Below, one piece after another: positions 35,843 to 47,535 of a DNA stretch of 64,000 nucleotides (its first letter is position 1; the number at the start of each line of letters is the position of its first letter). The notes under the pieces were generated by a model that worked only from the letters and a program-made list of their open reading frames with translations, did not search any database and was not told the DNA's origin. The stretch lies in assembly GCA_033398695.1 (NCBI GenBank), contig CM065816.1, positions 130,731,358 through 130,795,357 on the forward strand, in the 5' to 3' direction. This stretch comes from Orobanche coerulescens (taxonomy: Eukaryota; Streptophyta; Magnoliopsida; Lamiales; Orobanchaceae). A program made the position numbers and the translations under genes.

Positions 35843-36223
35843 ATGACCCAATTATGTTTTCAAATTCTCAAAACTATCTTTTTAATTTTCAGAAAAACTA
35901 TATGTCTCGTCGTCAAAAAAGAAGGTGTTGAACGATGTATAGGGGACTTCGACTCTTCAGATATTGATTTCAATGATGCTTTAAAGAAGATAATGGTAGA
36001 ATTTCAGACATATGAAACCGATGAAGAAACACCCAAGATCCAAGGACAGTCCCTTATAGGATCCGCTTTAGTTCCATTGAGCAGTGATGAAGAGTTGAAT
36101 AAGTTTATTACAACATATATGGAGAAGGGACGCAGCATGATACCTATGCATTTTGAGATGGTGGAGGATAATGGCAACAATATGAATCCCCAATATGAGA
36201 ATGAATATGCCATGAAAAAATAA
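35843..36223 (+). CDS. Unknown short domain, copy B
   Basis: An open frame of 126 codons; the first residues overlap an A/T-rich stretch and a likely acceptor (TTTCAG near 35892). The readable domain therefore starts near KKEGVERCIGDF. It ends SDEELNKFITTYMEKGRSMIPMHFEMV and a Lys tail. It matches copy A at most positions over about 45 residues, so the pair arose by duplication. The function is not known, and it may be a last exon rather than a gene of its own. Confidence 0.45.
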   Translation: MTQLCFQILKTIFLIFRKTICLVVKKEGVERCIGDFDSSDIDFNDALKKIMVEFQTYETDEETPKIQGQSLIGSALVPLSSDEELNKFITTYMEKGRSMIPMHFEMVEDNGNNMNPQYENEYAMKK

Positions 36224-36343
36224 CTAGTTTGGTGCATTTAGATATTTATCACTTTCATGATTTTCTAGGATTTTAGTATTTGGTGACTCGGATTTTTATT
36301 TCCTCTAATTGCTATATGAAGTTCGTCCAATTTACGCAATAAC

Positions 36344-38516
36344 TGTAACATCCCAAACTAGGCGGATATTACAGTACCGTGGACCCCCGACTGGGACCCA
36401 CCAGGTCAATGAAAGTTAATGAATTACACAATACAAATATAGTACCGAACCACATTACATCATCAATTACTCTGATGAGGAGTTTTAAATACAATACACC
36501 CAGGGAACACTGAATACATGTATATTTTATATGAAGATAAAATATACAACACTGAACAAATGACAATCCAAAAGGAAGTGCAGCGGAAAATACATAAAAA
36601 GGAAACATGAATGAAATGAAGAGACTGGGGCCTCCTACTAGTATAACTGGGACTCCTCTCCATCAACGTTCTCCTCCCGTGCTTTTGCCTTGCCATGACC
36701 TAAAAACAATATCCCCAACGAGGTCAGTTACACAGAACAATAATTCTCAAGAGTTGAACAATCACCATAATTACATATCTTAGTTATGAAATCCAGCTGA
36801 AGAGGGGCATCATAGTACGCCCGTAATGGTATGTGAAAGTGCACAAGACGAGTGTCCGGATATACACGCCCTTGTACCTAATTAGTCTCACAGAGGCATG
36901 TTACCGTGTGCACAGTCCATTGCATCGGTGAACCCGATCACATGACTATCATATGCCCGAATAAAAATTCCACACATCCCCACCCGGCCACGCAATATGA
37001 ACCCAGAAGGCCACAAGAACAAAAGTGACCAATTAACATTAATGAATAATAATCCGACAAGGGTCAAGAATGACTTACCGAGATGAAATAATAATGAAAT
37101 GAATGGTAGCTCATTGAAATGATTGGAACCGTCGTTCCTCGTGAATTGAATGATTAATTGATAATTATAAGTCTCGACATGAATGATATATTATGAGTGA
37201 ATTACATGTATGAATGAACAACAACGTAAGGAATGAATATCCCTTTAACCGAGTAAGAATTAACTTACACAACGCCGGTGATGAAATGTCTTCACACGAA
37301 CATACGTCTCTAATGGGGATATCGGTCGCTCGAACAACCTTGAATAACACAATTACCAACAACTCACTTAATATACGTACACTAGCGATCATAACCAATT
37401 CAAGAGGTCGATACAATAAATCCAAACTCATTGAGGCATTTCGACAAACACTTTGAAAACAATCTCTCATCCTTAACAACTAATCCCGATTGTATCGAAA
37501 ACCAACCTCTAATGAATGATTCAATCCACCAAAACACTATCAATACAATCGATAATCCAATAGGAATACTCAAATTGAGTTTACGATAACATTAAATTGC
37601 CAATCCCAATTCTAAGTCAACCTTCAAAGTGATCTTGAGTAAAATCTCCAACAATCCGATAATAACTCATAAGAACTCATAATCATACGTATATCCTTCA
37701 CAAATCATGATCATATCATCCAAAACATCATGTTCCAACTCAAAAAATCAAATCTAGGGTTGAAGAAATTACCTTGGATTAGTATGAAGAATCCACAAAT
37801 ATGTTGTTAATCCACACAACTTGAAGAAGATGCAATACTCTGAGTTTGATGATACCAAAAACGCGCTAAAATCGCCCACAAGATCGCCCAAGAAGAGGAG
37901 AAGAAGGAAGGATGATGAAATGAGCTTTCATCTCTCAAAACCCGCTAAAATAGGAAAATATGTACTGTGTGCCGTGGCACGGGCTGAGTGTGCCGCGGCC
38001 CACAGCCAAAAAATCTGCCCAGTGCTCGGCTTAGTGCCGCGGCCCGGCCCGCAGTACAGGCGGTTTCCAGCCCAATTGCACAAGGTGTGTGCCGCGGCGC
38101 ACACTATTCGGGCCCAAAAATGACGAAAAATGAAGAGTATAAAAGCAATAGGATTCAATACTTGGGAACAATAACACGAAATGGAAGTGCGGAAACCCTA
38201 AAACGGTGGTTCTAAGCAATGATTACAAGGGTTTGCCCAAGAAAAGCACGATTCGAACAAGGAGTACATTTTGAAATGGTATGAACTCCAATATCAACAT
38301 CGACTAATGAAGCAATTACAACAATCAAGATAATATTCTCGTCTCGATTCCCAAGCAAGGTTGAAACAATGAACGATATTGAAACACGACTCAAAGTTAC
38401 TCCGAACGGTGAACACGAATGAATGAATGTGGATGATAAATGATTATTAATAAGTGAAAAATTACAGAGTGACAATTACTGAATGAAAATCAATGAGTTC
38501 ACATACGGGTATTACA
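36344..38516 (-). mobile_element. Solo LTR of a gypsy-type element (2173 bp)
   Basis: The segment starts TGTAACATCCC and ends CGGGTATTACA. It is flanked on both sides by the same pentamer ATAAC (36339-36343 and 38517-38521), so the full element was reduced to one LTR by recombination. The orientation is minus, judged from GTAATACCCG at the start and the TGTTACA end. In that orientation a GC-rich block with GTGCCGCGGC words (37968-38108) precedes an AT-rich promoter-like stretch. Donor-like CAAG|GTAATT (37772) and GTAAGT (37073-37078) sites follow, then an acceptor-like TTTTTAG (about 36701). Confidence 0.92.
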
Positions 38517-38521
38517 ATAAC

Positions 38522-40484
38522 TTATTAGTATCACAAGTTTTATGGAATAAGATTATTTTGGTTGGTAAACAACAATACCGGTAAATCTTGGCTGTGTTTT
38601 GATTGAAATGGCTGAGATGAGGTTTGAGTTGAAGTAGTCATGGCTATCAGCTCCTGTTGTTATATTGGGATGCTTTGAGAAGTTAACTCCAAATGTTTCC
38701 AAACAACATGGCTCCCTATATATCATTTAAAAACAAGATGTGCAAATTAATGAAACTAAAAGCAAACACAATTAAATTACGGCCATTGAATTTTTTTATT
38801 TTATATATACTCTGAGGAGAGAGAAATGACAGAGAAGGACCATCCACAGAGAATGATAAATCAAAATCCCAACTTTAATTTCTTACAGTAATCATAACAT
38901 ACACTCAAAATAGAAATTTAAATAACTACAACCAGAAGATAGAATAGTAAACCCCCTTCAAATTCACTGGAAAGTTAAACCTCGAAATTGAGAGAGGAGA
39001 AGAGTGGAACCTGGGGCGCAACAGCTCGCTGTGATGGGAATCGGGAATAATAAGATCATCTTTTGCCTTTACGCAAATACATTATTCTCATGAATATGTG
39101 ACATATGCTTCTCGATAAGCGTTTTTATGTCGATATGATATCAATGATCCCACCATGTGATATAATCAACATGGGACTTATTGAGCAATTATTTTTCAGT
39201 GACAGCTCTTCATATCAGTTGTCAAATGTTCCCACCATGCGGTGTATTTGCATAGGATTTTCTTTAATTAATCGGTGATAGCTTTTGGCATCACTTGCTC
39301 AATTTTCTCCGTTTGTGTTTAATAATCATGGAGATCATATATTATTTCCATCAATTGCTTCTTCTTCGAGAGCATGATTTGAATCATTGATCAACTACTT
39401 CTTCAGAGTTGGATTTATTTTTATCAACTGCTTCTTCGAGAGCAGGATTTAGATAATCGATCAACTACTTCTTCAAAGTAGGATTTATGAACTATTCATG
39501 TGGTATAACCAACCACGATGGTTATATATAATATATATACTGCATACGTCTTGTGATAATTGGACTCATCACATGGGAGGTATTGTAATTACAGAAAGTA
39601 AGCTCAATAAACGTGTGGTTTGAAGCCACCACTTTGGGATAAGTAAGAGATAATTTAAACTGCAAAATAATTAACTGCTTCTACCAGAGCAGGATCGTCC
39701 AACCAGTTCCTCAAAATATAGTCATCGTCAAGGTATAGGTCGAAATATCGACTGCTGTTAATAGCAAGTGTAAAGGTATGTATTCATAAATCTTTACGAT
39801 TTCCAGAGTTGGATATTAATTCGTACATTCTAATAATTTAATAATAACATGTATGAAAAGAGTTAATACCCATATCAATATTGGTGTCAACATGAAGCTC
39901 TCGTAAAATGGATCACAATGGTATCAAAAAAAATTAATTCTGATTATGAATGATTCTAATATTTGAAAAACTAAATTTATGATTTATTTATTTAAAATAT
40001 TTATTACCTTTTGAAAATTTTCTTCACTGCCGACACAACCAAAACCAGCGGCGAGCTTTATTTTTACCTTTTTGTTCTTATTCATATGAGTTGACTGATA
40101 GTTGAAGGAGCAAGAAAAGTCTTTTGCAACGGATATCTCCGGTCTTTTGTTCGCAGGGGAACTCTTTACATTCTTTTACTCGTGTTTTTATATTGGAGAA
40201 ACGTTATTATAATAAATATATGTGGAAATATCAGTTTTTACCTTGAAACCAACATGTTCCTTACGCTGCCATTTCCAAGAGGCAAGTTAGTATTATCTTG
40301 GATATCAAATCTGACTCTGTTGGTGCATCGTCAAGCAATATAGCAACATTTGACAGAATTTCTCAATTCCGTATTCTTGGTCTCCACTATCATTTCATAG
40401 AATACTACCGCAGAAGTTGAAGAAGAAACATAGAGGAAGGAGACGAGCATGACTGCTCCATGGCAGAGATAACGGACTACATGA
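38522..40484. other. Left flank of the CACTA element, AT-rich remnants
   Basis: No gene found. A 39330-39490 tract repeats the words ATCAACTGCTTCTTCGAGAG and ACTTCTTCA(A/G)AG about twice each. The last ~300 bp read on minus as decayed coding-like sequence. It continues the DNA found to the right of the CACTA element at 47741, since both sides share the TGA duplication. Confidence 0.4.
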
Positions 40485-41000
40485 CACTACACCATATATG
40501 GTCTTTGCCAACACGTGAAAAAAGTGTAAAAAATCAAAAATAATGTTGCTATAAACCCAAAATTAGTTTAAGGCTACACTTTTCCCAAATTTGGTGGTGT
40601 TGGATATACTCGCGTGGCCATAGGTGGGTAAGCCAACACTTTTGTCAATATACGGAAACATCTATATTTATGTTGCCTTAGCCATCTATGGCAATAATTT
40701 ATGGTCTACAACAACACCAAAGGTAATGTTGCAATAAACCCTATTGCAAAATCATTTTTTCCCACAGCGACATTGGTTAAAGCAACATCTTTTCAGCTTT
40801 ATTGCAACATTTTGTTTATTAACACTTTCAAAATTTTAGCAACATCTTTTTTCGTTATTACAACATTTATTTATTAAACGCTTTTCATATATTAGCAATG
40901 CCATTTCATATTATTGCAACATTCTAGTAAACATTTTTTATATTTTAGCAACACTTTCAATTTTCCTGCAACATATATTAGACAAACAGTTTAATGTATT
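40485..41000. repeat. Left terminal and subterminal repeats of the CACTA element
   Basis: A 30-bp inverted end is followed by about ten spaced copies of GCAACAT or its reverse (ATGTTGC), many with a T-rich follow-on. The right counterpart occupies about 47545-47740. Confidence 0.8.
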
Positions 41001-41280
41001 GGCAACATTCTGCAAGTTATCTTAATTCGTAATAATAATCCAAAGTAACATCTAAAACTTAAAAACTCTTTGGCTCAAATCAAAATTATGCCAAAAGAAA
41101 CAGTACAACTTTTTTACATTACATACATACCAAAATACATACCAAAGAAAGTCATAGTTGGACATTTACCAACTTATCAAATCTACTAAGCATGTTAAAG
41201 TACCATAATATCCTAACCGTCATCATAATTAAGAACCAACTTGCAGTTTAAAAAATTAGATAAATACTATGCACTCCACA

Positions 41281-41850
41281 TCAAGTGGAAACATTGTCAG
41301 TTGAACCGTCGATTGATGGCTCAACACTTAGCTCATCAATATCGACCTTTAATTCTGGATTCTTTGTTGCTATTTTAGTCATAAACTTGACATTCTCTCG
41401 AACCTTTTTGTCAGATTTTTCCTCCATCTCATGTGCAAGTTCACGGATTTTTTCTGTTAAATCTGCCAATTACTGATCTGAAGAACTGGATACAGGGGTG
41501 CTGCAGATTTCCCCTTTGATTCCCTCTTCCGAGTAAGCCTCCCTACTAGATATGAGGAGTTGTGTTCATTGCCACCATGAACTAGTTTGTTAGCATCTCT
41601 TCCGTCTTCCAAAATTTTCTTAATATTCGACTATAATTAGAACATGTGATGCAAGTAAATAAATATGCAACATGATCGAACCATTTAAATTAACAAAAAA
41701 CTATTGAAGCAATACTTACAATTTTTTCTTCAACTGCTCTAGTAGGTAACTTATACTCACAATTTGCATCTCTTTTGCACGTTTCAACATAAACCTGAGC
41801 ATCTGATATTGGTGCAGGGGGGTTCGGGTCCTCAGGGCCGGTCTCTCAAT
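41281..41850 (-). pseudogene. CACTA TnpA-like (Ptta/En-Spm) remnant
   Basis: Two minus-strand blocks survive. The upstream one (about 41840-41715) reads SDAQVYVETCKRDANCEYKLP, like the segment before the coiled coil in plant En/Spm transposases. The downstream block (41469-41281) is ADLTEKIRELAHEMEEKSDK, then a charged helix. An in-frame TAA just before ADLTEK breaks it. TnpA binds subterminal repeats during excision; this copy is only a C-terminal fragment. Confidence 0.6.
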
Positions 41851-42276
41851 CAGCTTGCATAAATATATGTAGGATTATATATATGTGACTTAAAAAGCGA
41901 AGATTTACATTTATGTAAAAATTTGAGTAAGAGACAATACACTAATATAGGAAAAAACTACGGGCACAAATTTAGTAAATATGTAGACTGAGATGGTATT
42001 TGGTAGACTGATCGGGAACTACAAGCATGTTATAAGGTCTTAATTATTATTTCCAACATGAGAATGCTTTGATTATTTTTCTTGCTAGGTTAACCTTTTT
42101 AGCTGCAACACAAGCATCGTCATCAACAACTAATCACATGAATTTACGAATTCTGAGTTTTCAAGTGATTCAGGTCATCGGTGTATACCAAAAGAACCGG
42201 TTTAAGCATGACCCTTCATATTTTGTGATTTTTCTGGGAACAGAAAATAGAAGTCAAGAGTGAAGGTCATCATGAC
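41851..42276. other. CACTA interior without a recognised gene
   Basis: AT-rich DNA between the TnpA-like remnant and the hAT insertion. No coding signal was found. Confidence 0.4.
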
Positions 42277-43069
42277 CAGTGTTTTAAAACGCGCTAAATA
42301 GCGCGCTACGTAGCGCGCTTTTGCGGAAATCTGAGGAAAAACGCGACATAGCGCGATCCTACTCGCGCATATGTCTGTTTTGCCCACGCTATCATGCGCT
42401 TTTTCCTGTTCCGCACGCTTTTCATACGCTACTCGCGCGATAGCGCGCTATTCATGCGCTTTTTGGGTTGTCGACGCACAAGGTATATTGCATCAATATT
42501 TCGGCACAAACCCTAGTTACTAAAACAGTGGTATAAAGTTTATACTATAAATACAAACCACAATACTTAATACAAACCAGAAAAATTCAGCAACCTAAAC
42601 CATCGACCAACAAGAAAAAAAAAAAAGTTTCGGCCAGCCAAAAAAAATTCGGGCCAGCAGAAAAAACTCCAACCAGTATTGTGGTGCAACTTTCCCCGAA
42701 ATACAAACTCTCGATGATGATGATAGTGATATCATATTGGATGAGAACGACTACTACTAGAAATTAGAATTTTTAAGTGTTTTTAGAATTGAATATTTTC
42801 ATGTTGTGGCTTATTTAAGTTTGTTATTTTGGATTATTATCATTGTTCTAAGTTGTTTTGTTTATTTGAAATTATATCATGGCTATTTTACTTGGGTTAT
42901 TTATTTTACTTGGGTTATTTACCTATTGATCTTACACAAGAATAATTATTTTATTTTTTCACTTAAAAATGTCATGTTCGAATTACTTACGCTATGCACT
43001 ACGCTATTTTGCGCTACGCAATTCTTTACAAAAACGCTACAGACCTACGCAACGCAACTGAAAACACTG
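42277..43069. mobile_element. Non-autonomous hAT element (793 bp)
   Basis: Ends are CAGTGTTTT and AAAACACTG, in perfect inverse. The 8-bp duplication ATCATGAC flanks it at 42269-42276 and 43070-43077, the length expected for hAT. Subterminal DNA is dense in CGCGC/TAGCGCG words on the left and ACGCTA/GCGTAG words on the right. A short plus-strand stretch (about 42700-42759) reads LDDDDSDIILDENDYY and stops, like the acidic tail of plant hAT transposases. The element was therefore probably derived by internal deletion. Confidence 0.93.
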
Positions 43070-43077
43070 ATCATGAC

Positions 43078-43288
43078 AGCTCCTTCACGAAGCCATCTGA
43101 ATTATTATGGGGAGTTTGATATATACATTCTAAATTTGATTGCGTTGGAATGTAATACTTACGTGCAGTTACATTTAAGTCGATTAACCCACGGCTGCCA
43201 TATTCCGGATTTGACTTGAAATTCTTTCTTGGGTGGGGTAGCAAAGGTTTCAGGAGAAGCTCCCTTCATGTTTACATTTCTTCCTTGA
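43078..43288 (-). other. 3' flank of the captured epsin-like gene
   Basis: Non-coding DNA between the hAT insertion and the stop codon of the epsin-like last exon. It is probably captured 3' UTR. Confidence 0.4.
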
Positions 43289-43510
43289 TTAGAAGAACTC
43301 TGGCGAAGGATCGGTATGAGAAGTAAAGACACTGAAAGGGTCAGAGCTGTCGAAATTGTTCAGTGGATCGAAAATGTTGCTCATTTCATCATATTGGGAA
43401 GCTTTGCTGCCAAACTGGGAAGAAGGTGGGTCAGGAGCAGCAAAAAAAAAATCCATTGTTGTAGAAACAGTAGGAGGGGCCGGCTGAGAGGCAAATAGAT
43501 CAACATAAAA

Positions 43511-44503
43511 CTGCATAAAGGCCCAGAACAAGATTAACCACCTGGTCTAAGCTTTTTCAAGATTAAAAAAAATGCAACTAACAGTGTAGTACTGTAAAAT
43601 TGTGACGAAACTGGACCTTGAGCAAATATAATGGCGCCTTGCCCTTTGCTGACATGCTACAATAGCTCAGGATTGTTCTCTGCCTGGTTCAGGGAGTGGC
43701 TGATACAAAATCAGCATCAGCAAAAAATTCAACCTGTTGTCTAAGAAAGTAGACTTATCGATAGGAACAGATACTTGGACATCCAAGAAGTCACCAATAA
43801 GATCTTGCCCAAAATGACCAACTTGTTGGCCTCCAGAAGATGGTTCTGTTAAACAACGACCATTTAAAATACAAATAATAGACTTACATCTCTACTCGAA
43901 ACAACATAACTTTCTCCAGGCAAGCAAAAAAAGTCATGCATAAACTTCAACATATGAAATTTCATCCCATCCTCATAGAAACTAAGCAATGAGAAAGGAA
44001 ATCCTGAGGGATTTAAACATCAGTAGCACTGAGAAATTACAAGTACCAAACTGTGAATAGAAATACCTATCCAGTCCATGTACTAAAACAAGATGAGAAC
44101 CGGCGCTAACCTTTTTTTATCATGTGTGCTTACCATCTAAAGTTATTACTAAGTTAGCTTATTGTCTTAGTGATATATTCAACATAAACGATAAATATTC
44201 CCAAGGGCCAAGGAAACTATGTTCAATATCACAAGTTTAGAGGTTAGCAAGTAAGTGTACATTCTTTAGTTCAATGTCAAGTGAAAATCAAGCAGAAGTA
44301 TCATTTCCACATAAAAAGAACCTTCATTACTAAAGCTCTCATCCAGATAACAGCATTTACATTTCCTGGTTCATGTACAACATATAACTATGAAATGTAA
44401 ATTAAGTGAGCTAACATATCCTTTTTGACATTTTCTGTTAGCAAAAGAAACAAGTCCAGGCAATGCAGCTAGGCAGAGATGGGCTTAAAGAACTATTACT
44501 TAC
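43511..44503 (-). other. Introns of the captured epsin-like gene
   Basis: Apart from the exon at about 43690-43845, this is intron-like AT-rich DNA. A strong GTAAGT donor lies at 44503 and an acceptor (TTTAACAG) next to 43845. No other feature was seen. Confidence 0.45.
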
Positions 44504-44755
44504 TGGCACCTGACGTCCCTCGGAGTATCAAAATCATCAAAATCTTCATCATATGTGTTTGAAGATGTATTTTGTGAAGAAATTGAAACATATTCATCTA
44601 GCTTGCTGGTTTTTGATGAACTGGCAGTGGCAGGAGAGTCTTGAGTTGTGCTGCAAAACATTAATGGAATTTAGAGAGAAAAAAGCAAGACCACTATCAA
44701 GCAAAACGATCAGTGACTAAATTTCAAACTTAAAGCAATCCAGAGTCCGAACTTA

Positions 44756-46375
44756 GGGGGGCGTATTCAATTGGGACTTCAAATGAGTTTTAAAGACTTT
44801 TATAGAGTTTGATGGATTTGAAAAAGTTTGGGTGTATTTAATTGAGACTTTTAAAAGTTAATTGAATTTTTGTGGTATTCAATATAGAATTTAATGGAGT
44901 TCTTAAAAGTCCATTAAAGTCATGAGGTATTAAATGAAAACTTTTATAAATCTTACAAAATTATGAGGTATTCAAATTTATTTTGGATTTGAAGGATTTT
45001 AATGGAATCATCTAGGTACTCATCTTTAAGCACAAAGTACAAACATAATTTGTCTTTTAAAATCTTTCCTATACCCCTAAGATTTTGATTGATTTTTATT
45101 CGTCACCATCACCCACCACCACTGACGCAACCACCTCCACCACAACCGCCTCCCCACCACCATTGCCACTGTCCCGTCCCACCACCACCATTTCCGCTGT
45201 CACCCCGTTGCCACTACCACCATATAGGGCTGCCGAACGGTTCGATTCCGGTTAACCAGACTGAATTTTTCGGTTAACCGAAACCATAAATGTTCTAAAA
45301 TAAGAACTGAAAACCGGACCGTATAAATTTTCGGTTAACCAGAACCGGACCAATTATTTTCGGTTCCGGTTCGGTTAACCACAAAAACCGTTTTTTTATT
45401 TCAATTTAAAAAAATTGAAATAATATAATATAATTATAAAATATAAAAATATAATTTCATAAATAAAATCTGCTTTCGGTTCGGTTTATAAAATATATTT
45501 ATTAAATATTATTTTTTATTTTATAATTATATAATATAATTACAAAATATAATTTCATAAAATCAGTCTAATTTCCAATTTTAATTTACAAAAATTAAAA
45601 TTAAATAATATAATATAATTATAAAATAAAAATAATATTTAATAAATATATTTTATAACACGGTTTTGATTCGGAACGAGCAGTTATCGGTTAGACCGAA
45701 AACCGAACAAATGATAGGCAATGGAATCAAAAACCGGACCGATAATCGAAATTGCGGTTCTCGGTTAACCGGAACCGCACGATTCCGGTTCTAACCGAGA
45801 ACCATTTAGACAGCCCTACCACCATATCCCGAAACAGTAAAGAAGTTCTTATAATATTTTTATCTTCTGTTCTTCAACTTTTTATGAAAAAAATAATTAT
45901 TTACAAAAACTTGTAAAAAAATTCAGTTTATAATTAAATATTTTATATCTGCTCATTGCTTTAATAACTTGTATATGTTTTAGTCTTTTTAATATGAGAT
46001 ACTTCTTTAGTTTTTCTCGTCGAATTATATCAATTTGTTGTAAAATTTCTATTTGTAATAGATATTTATTTTTAAATAAAAAATCTATTATACATAACAA
46101 TTGATTGAAAATCACATATAGAACAACTATCTATTAAGATAGAACGCTAATAAATGAAATTCATGTGGTTACTATCTTTTAAGAAAAATAAAGTCAATAG
46201 AAATTCATAAAATTCCATAAAAATCCATAAAAGTCTATAGAATTCTAACAGATAGAAGTCCATTGAAATCAAAGAGAATTTATGAAAGTATGTTGGATTC
46301 CATTAAAATCTATCAAATCCATCAAACTCTAAAATCTATCAAATTCCATTAAAATCTTAATTAAATACACCCCCT
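44756..46375. mobile_element. Large foldback MITE, Tourist/Harbinger-like
   Basis: Inverted ends GGGGGGCGTATTCAATT and AATTAAATACACCCCCT are flanked by TTA (44753-44755 and 46376-46378), the duplication typical of PIF/Harbinger. Both arms are rich in TTAAAAGTC/GACTTTTA-like words in opposite orientation. It sits in an intron of the captured epsin-like gene. At 45100-45210 there is a CCACCA-rich low-complexity stretch, and a second MITE is nested at 45226. Confidence 0.75.
45226..45817. mobile_element. Nested MITE with 10-bp target duplication (Mutator-like)
   Basis: It starts AGGGCTGCCGAACGGTTC and ends in GACAGCCCT, the inverse. The decamer ACCACCATAT flanks it exactly (45216-45225 and 45818-45827), a length typical of Mutator-like elements. 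The interior is full of GGTTAACC and GAACCG words that can pair with one another. There is no coding capacity. Confidence 0.88.
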
Positions 46376-46826
46376 TTAATATCTGTACATGGAGTTTGTG
46401 CGAAAATGTCATCTTAGACAATTTAAGACCCTTTAATCCAAGAGGACTAACACAATTCTATCAATCAATAACATGACTGCCATGAGGGAACAATTACTGA
46501 AAAGCCTCACATTCCCTGGAAAGAAATAATTGAAAGACTATTTTGGAAGAGTTGTAAATTGTGGCTAGAATATGCAAATGAGCCAAAGTGCATCTACAAA
46601 ACAAAAAGGGAAAGTTTCTGTAAGTTAGAACGCCCTCATCATTTCAATCAGCTAACAATCCATATAATAATACAAATGTAATATTTCACATAAATCAAGT
46701 CAAGAAGATTAAAAGCATACATGAAAAACAAGAAAAGCTGTGATATTATTTAGATGTTGAAGTTCATAAAGAATAAAGGAGATGTGTGAGCTAAATTGCA
46801 AAGGCGGCATATGACACAACACAAAC
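46376..46826 (-). other. Intron of the captured epsin-like gene
   Basis: No gene. AT-rich sequence between the MITE and the GT donor of the first retained epsin exon. Confidence 0.45.
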
Positions 46827-47249
46827 CTGCCTTTACGAAATGACTTTTTCTTCGAATTAGTGATCGTTCCATATTTCTCTTCACCAAATTCATCCTCCTT
46901 ATGACCAAAATTAAATGATTCTGTGTCTTTTGTATTACCAAAACCTCCATATCGGACACGGCTAGCGGAAGTCGGAACAAAAAAGGCAGCGCGAGGAGAT
47001 CTCAACAAGACGAATTGCGAGGCAACGCGAGGAGACTCAAGAGCAGCGCGCCAGAGTCCAGATCGGTGAAGACATCCCGTAGCTGCTGGTTTGGGTTTGC
47101 GACGGGTTAGGGAGGCGGAAACTTAAATCTGAAATTAGGGTTGAGTACTTGAGTTCTAAATTTCAATTCTAAGTTTTAAATTCTATTTTGTATTTTTAAT
47201 AAGTGTACACTTAATAAATTTATAACTTATCAAATTATAAATATGCAAT

Positions 47250-47535
47250 AAAAATTTCAAAATATATCGGCATTCCGGTATATACCGAAAATTCAATACA
47301 TAATGGTATGTCAATATACCGAGATACCGGTATATACCGAAAAAAATCAATACATACTGAAATTCGGTACGACAATGGTATACCGGCGGTATCACATATT
47401 CGATACCGTTTCCGCGCCGAAATCAAATGGTACAGTATCATACCATACCGAAAATTATGGTATACCGAAAACTCGGTCTTTTCGGTATTTTTTTGGTACG
47501 ATAAGTACAGTATACGGTACTTTCAGCATTTTTTT
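47250..47535. repeat. GGTATACCG-rich foldback repeat
   Basis: At least eight copies of CGGTAT(A)/ATACCG words occur within about 280 bp in both orientations (for example CCGGTATATACCGA twice). It lies between the epsin fragment and the right subterminal region of the CACTA element and looks like a separate small foldback insertion. Exact ends could not be set. Confidence 0.55.

Larger units (their letters stand above)
43289..46985 (-). pseudogene. Captured epsin-like (clathrin interactor) gene fragment
   Basis: Epsins link clathrin, adaptors and lipids during vesicle budding. Four minus-strand exons are visible: about 46985-46827 (VRYGGFGNTKDTESFNFGH), 44650-44504 (ending DEDFDDFDTPRDV), about 43845-43690 (GQDLIGDFLDV; then FFADADFVSA) and 43510-43289 (VDLFASQPAP; SSDPFSVF). 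The first junctions join in phase with AG|GT donors. DFDDFD and a DPF motif (adaptor-ear binding) support the epsin family. The N-terminal ENTH domain is absent. A one-base shift inside the third exon, between STFLD and FFADAD, breaks the frame. The gene lies wholly within the CACTA ends, so it is a transduplicated fragment. I am sure of a host-type gene, less so of the exact epsin. Confidence 0.72.

Noticed and set aside
37821..38219. Several overlapping frames in both strands
   Set aside because: They sit in the GCCGCGG-rich block of the solo LTR, whose composition suppresses stops.
42290..42480. CGCGC/TAGCGC repeats considered as a CRISPR-like or origin array
   Set aside because: They are the subterminal repeats of a hAT element with clear ends and an 8-bp duplication; units and spacers are irregular.
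45089..45277. Pro/His-rich frame of 62 codons
   Set aside because: CCACCA microsatellite-type DNA inside a MITE; no sign of a gene.
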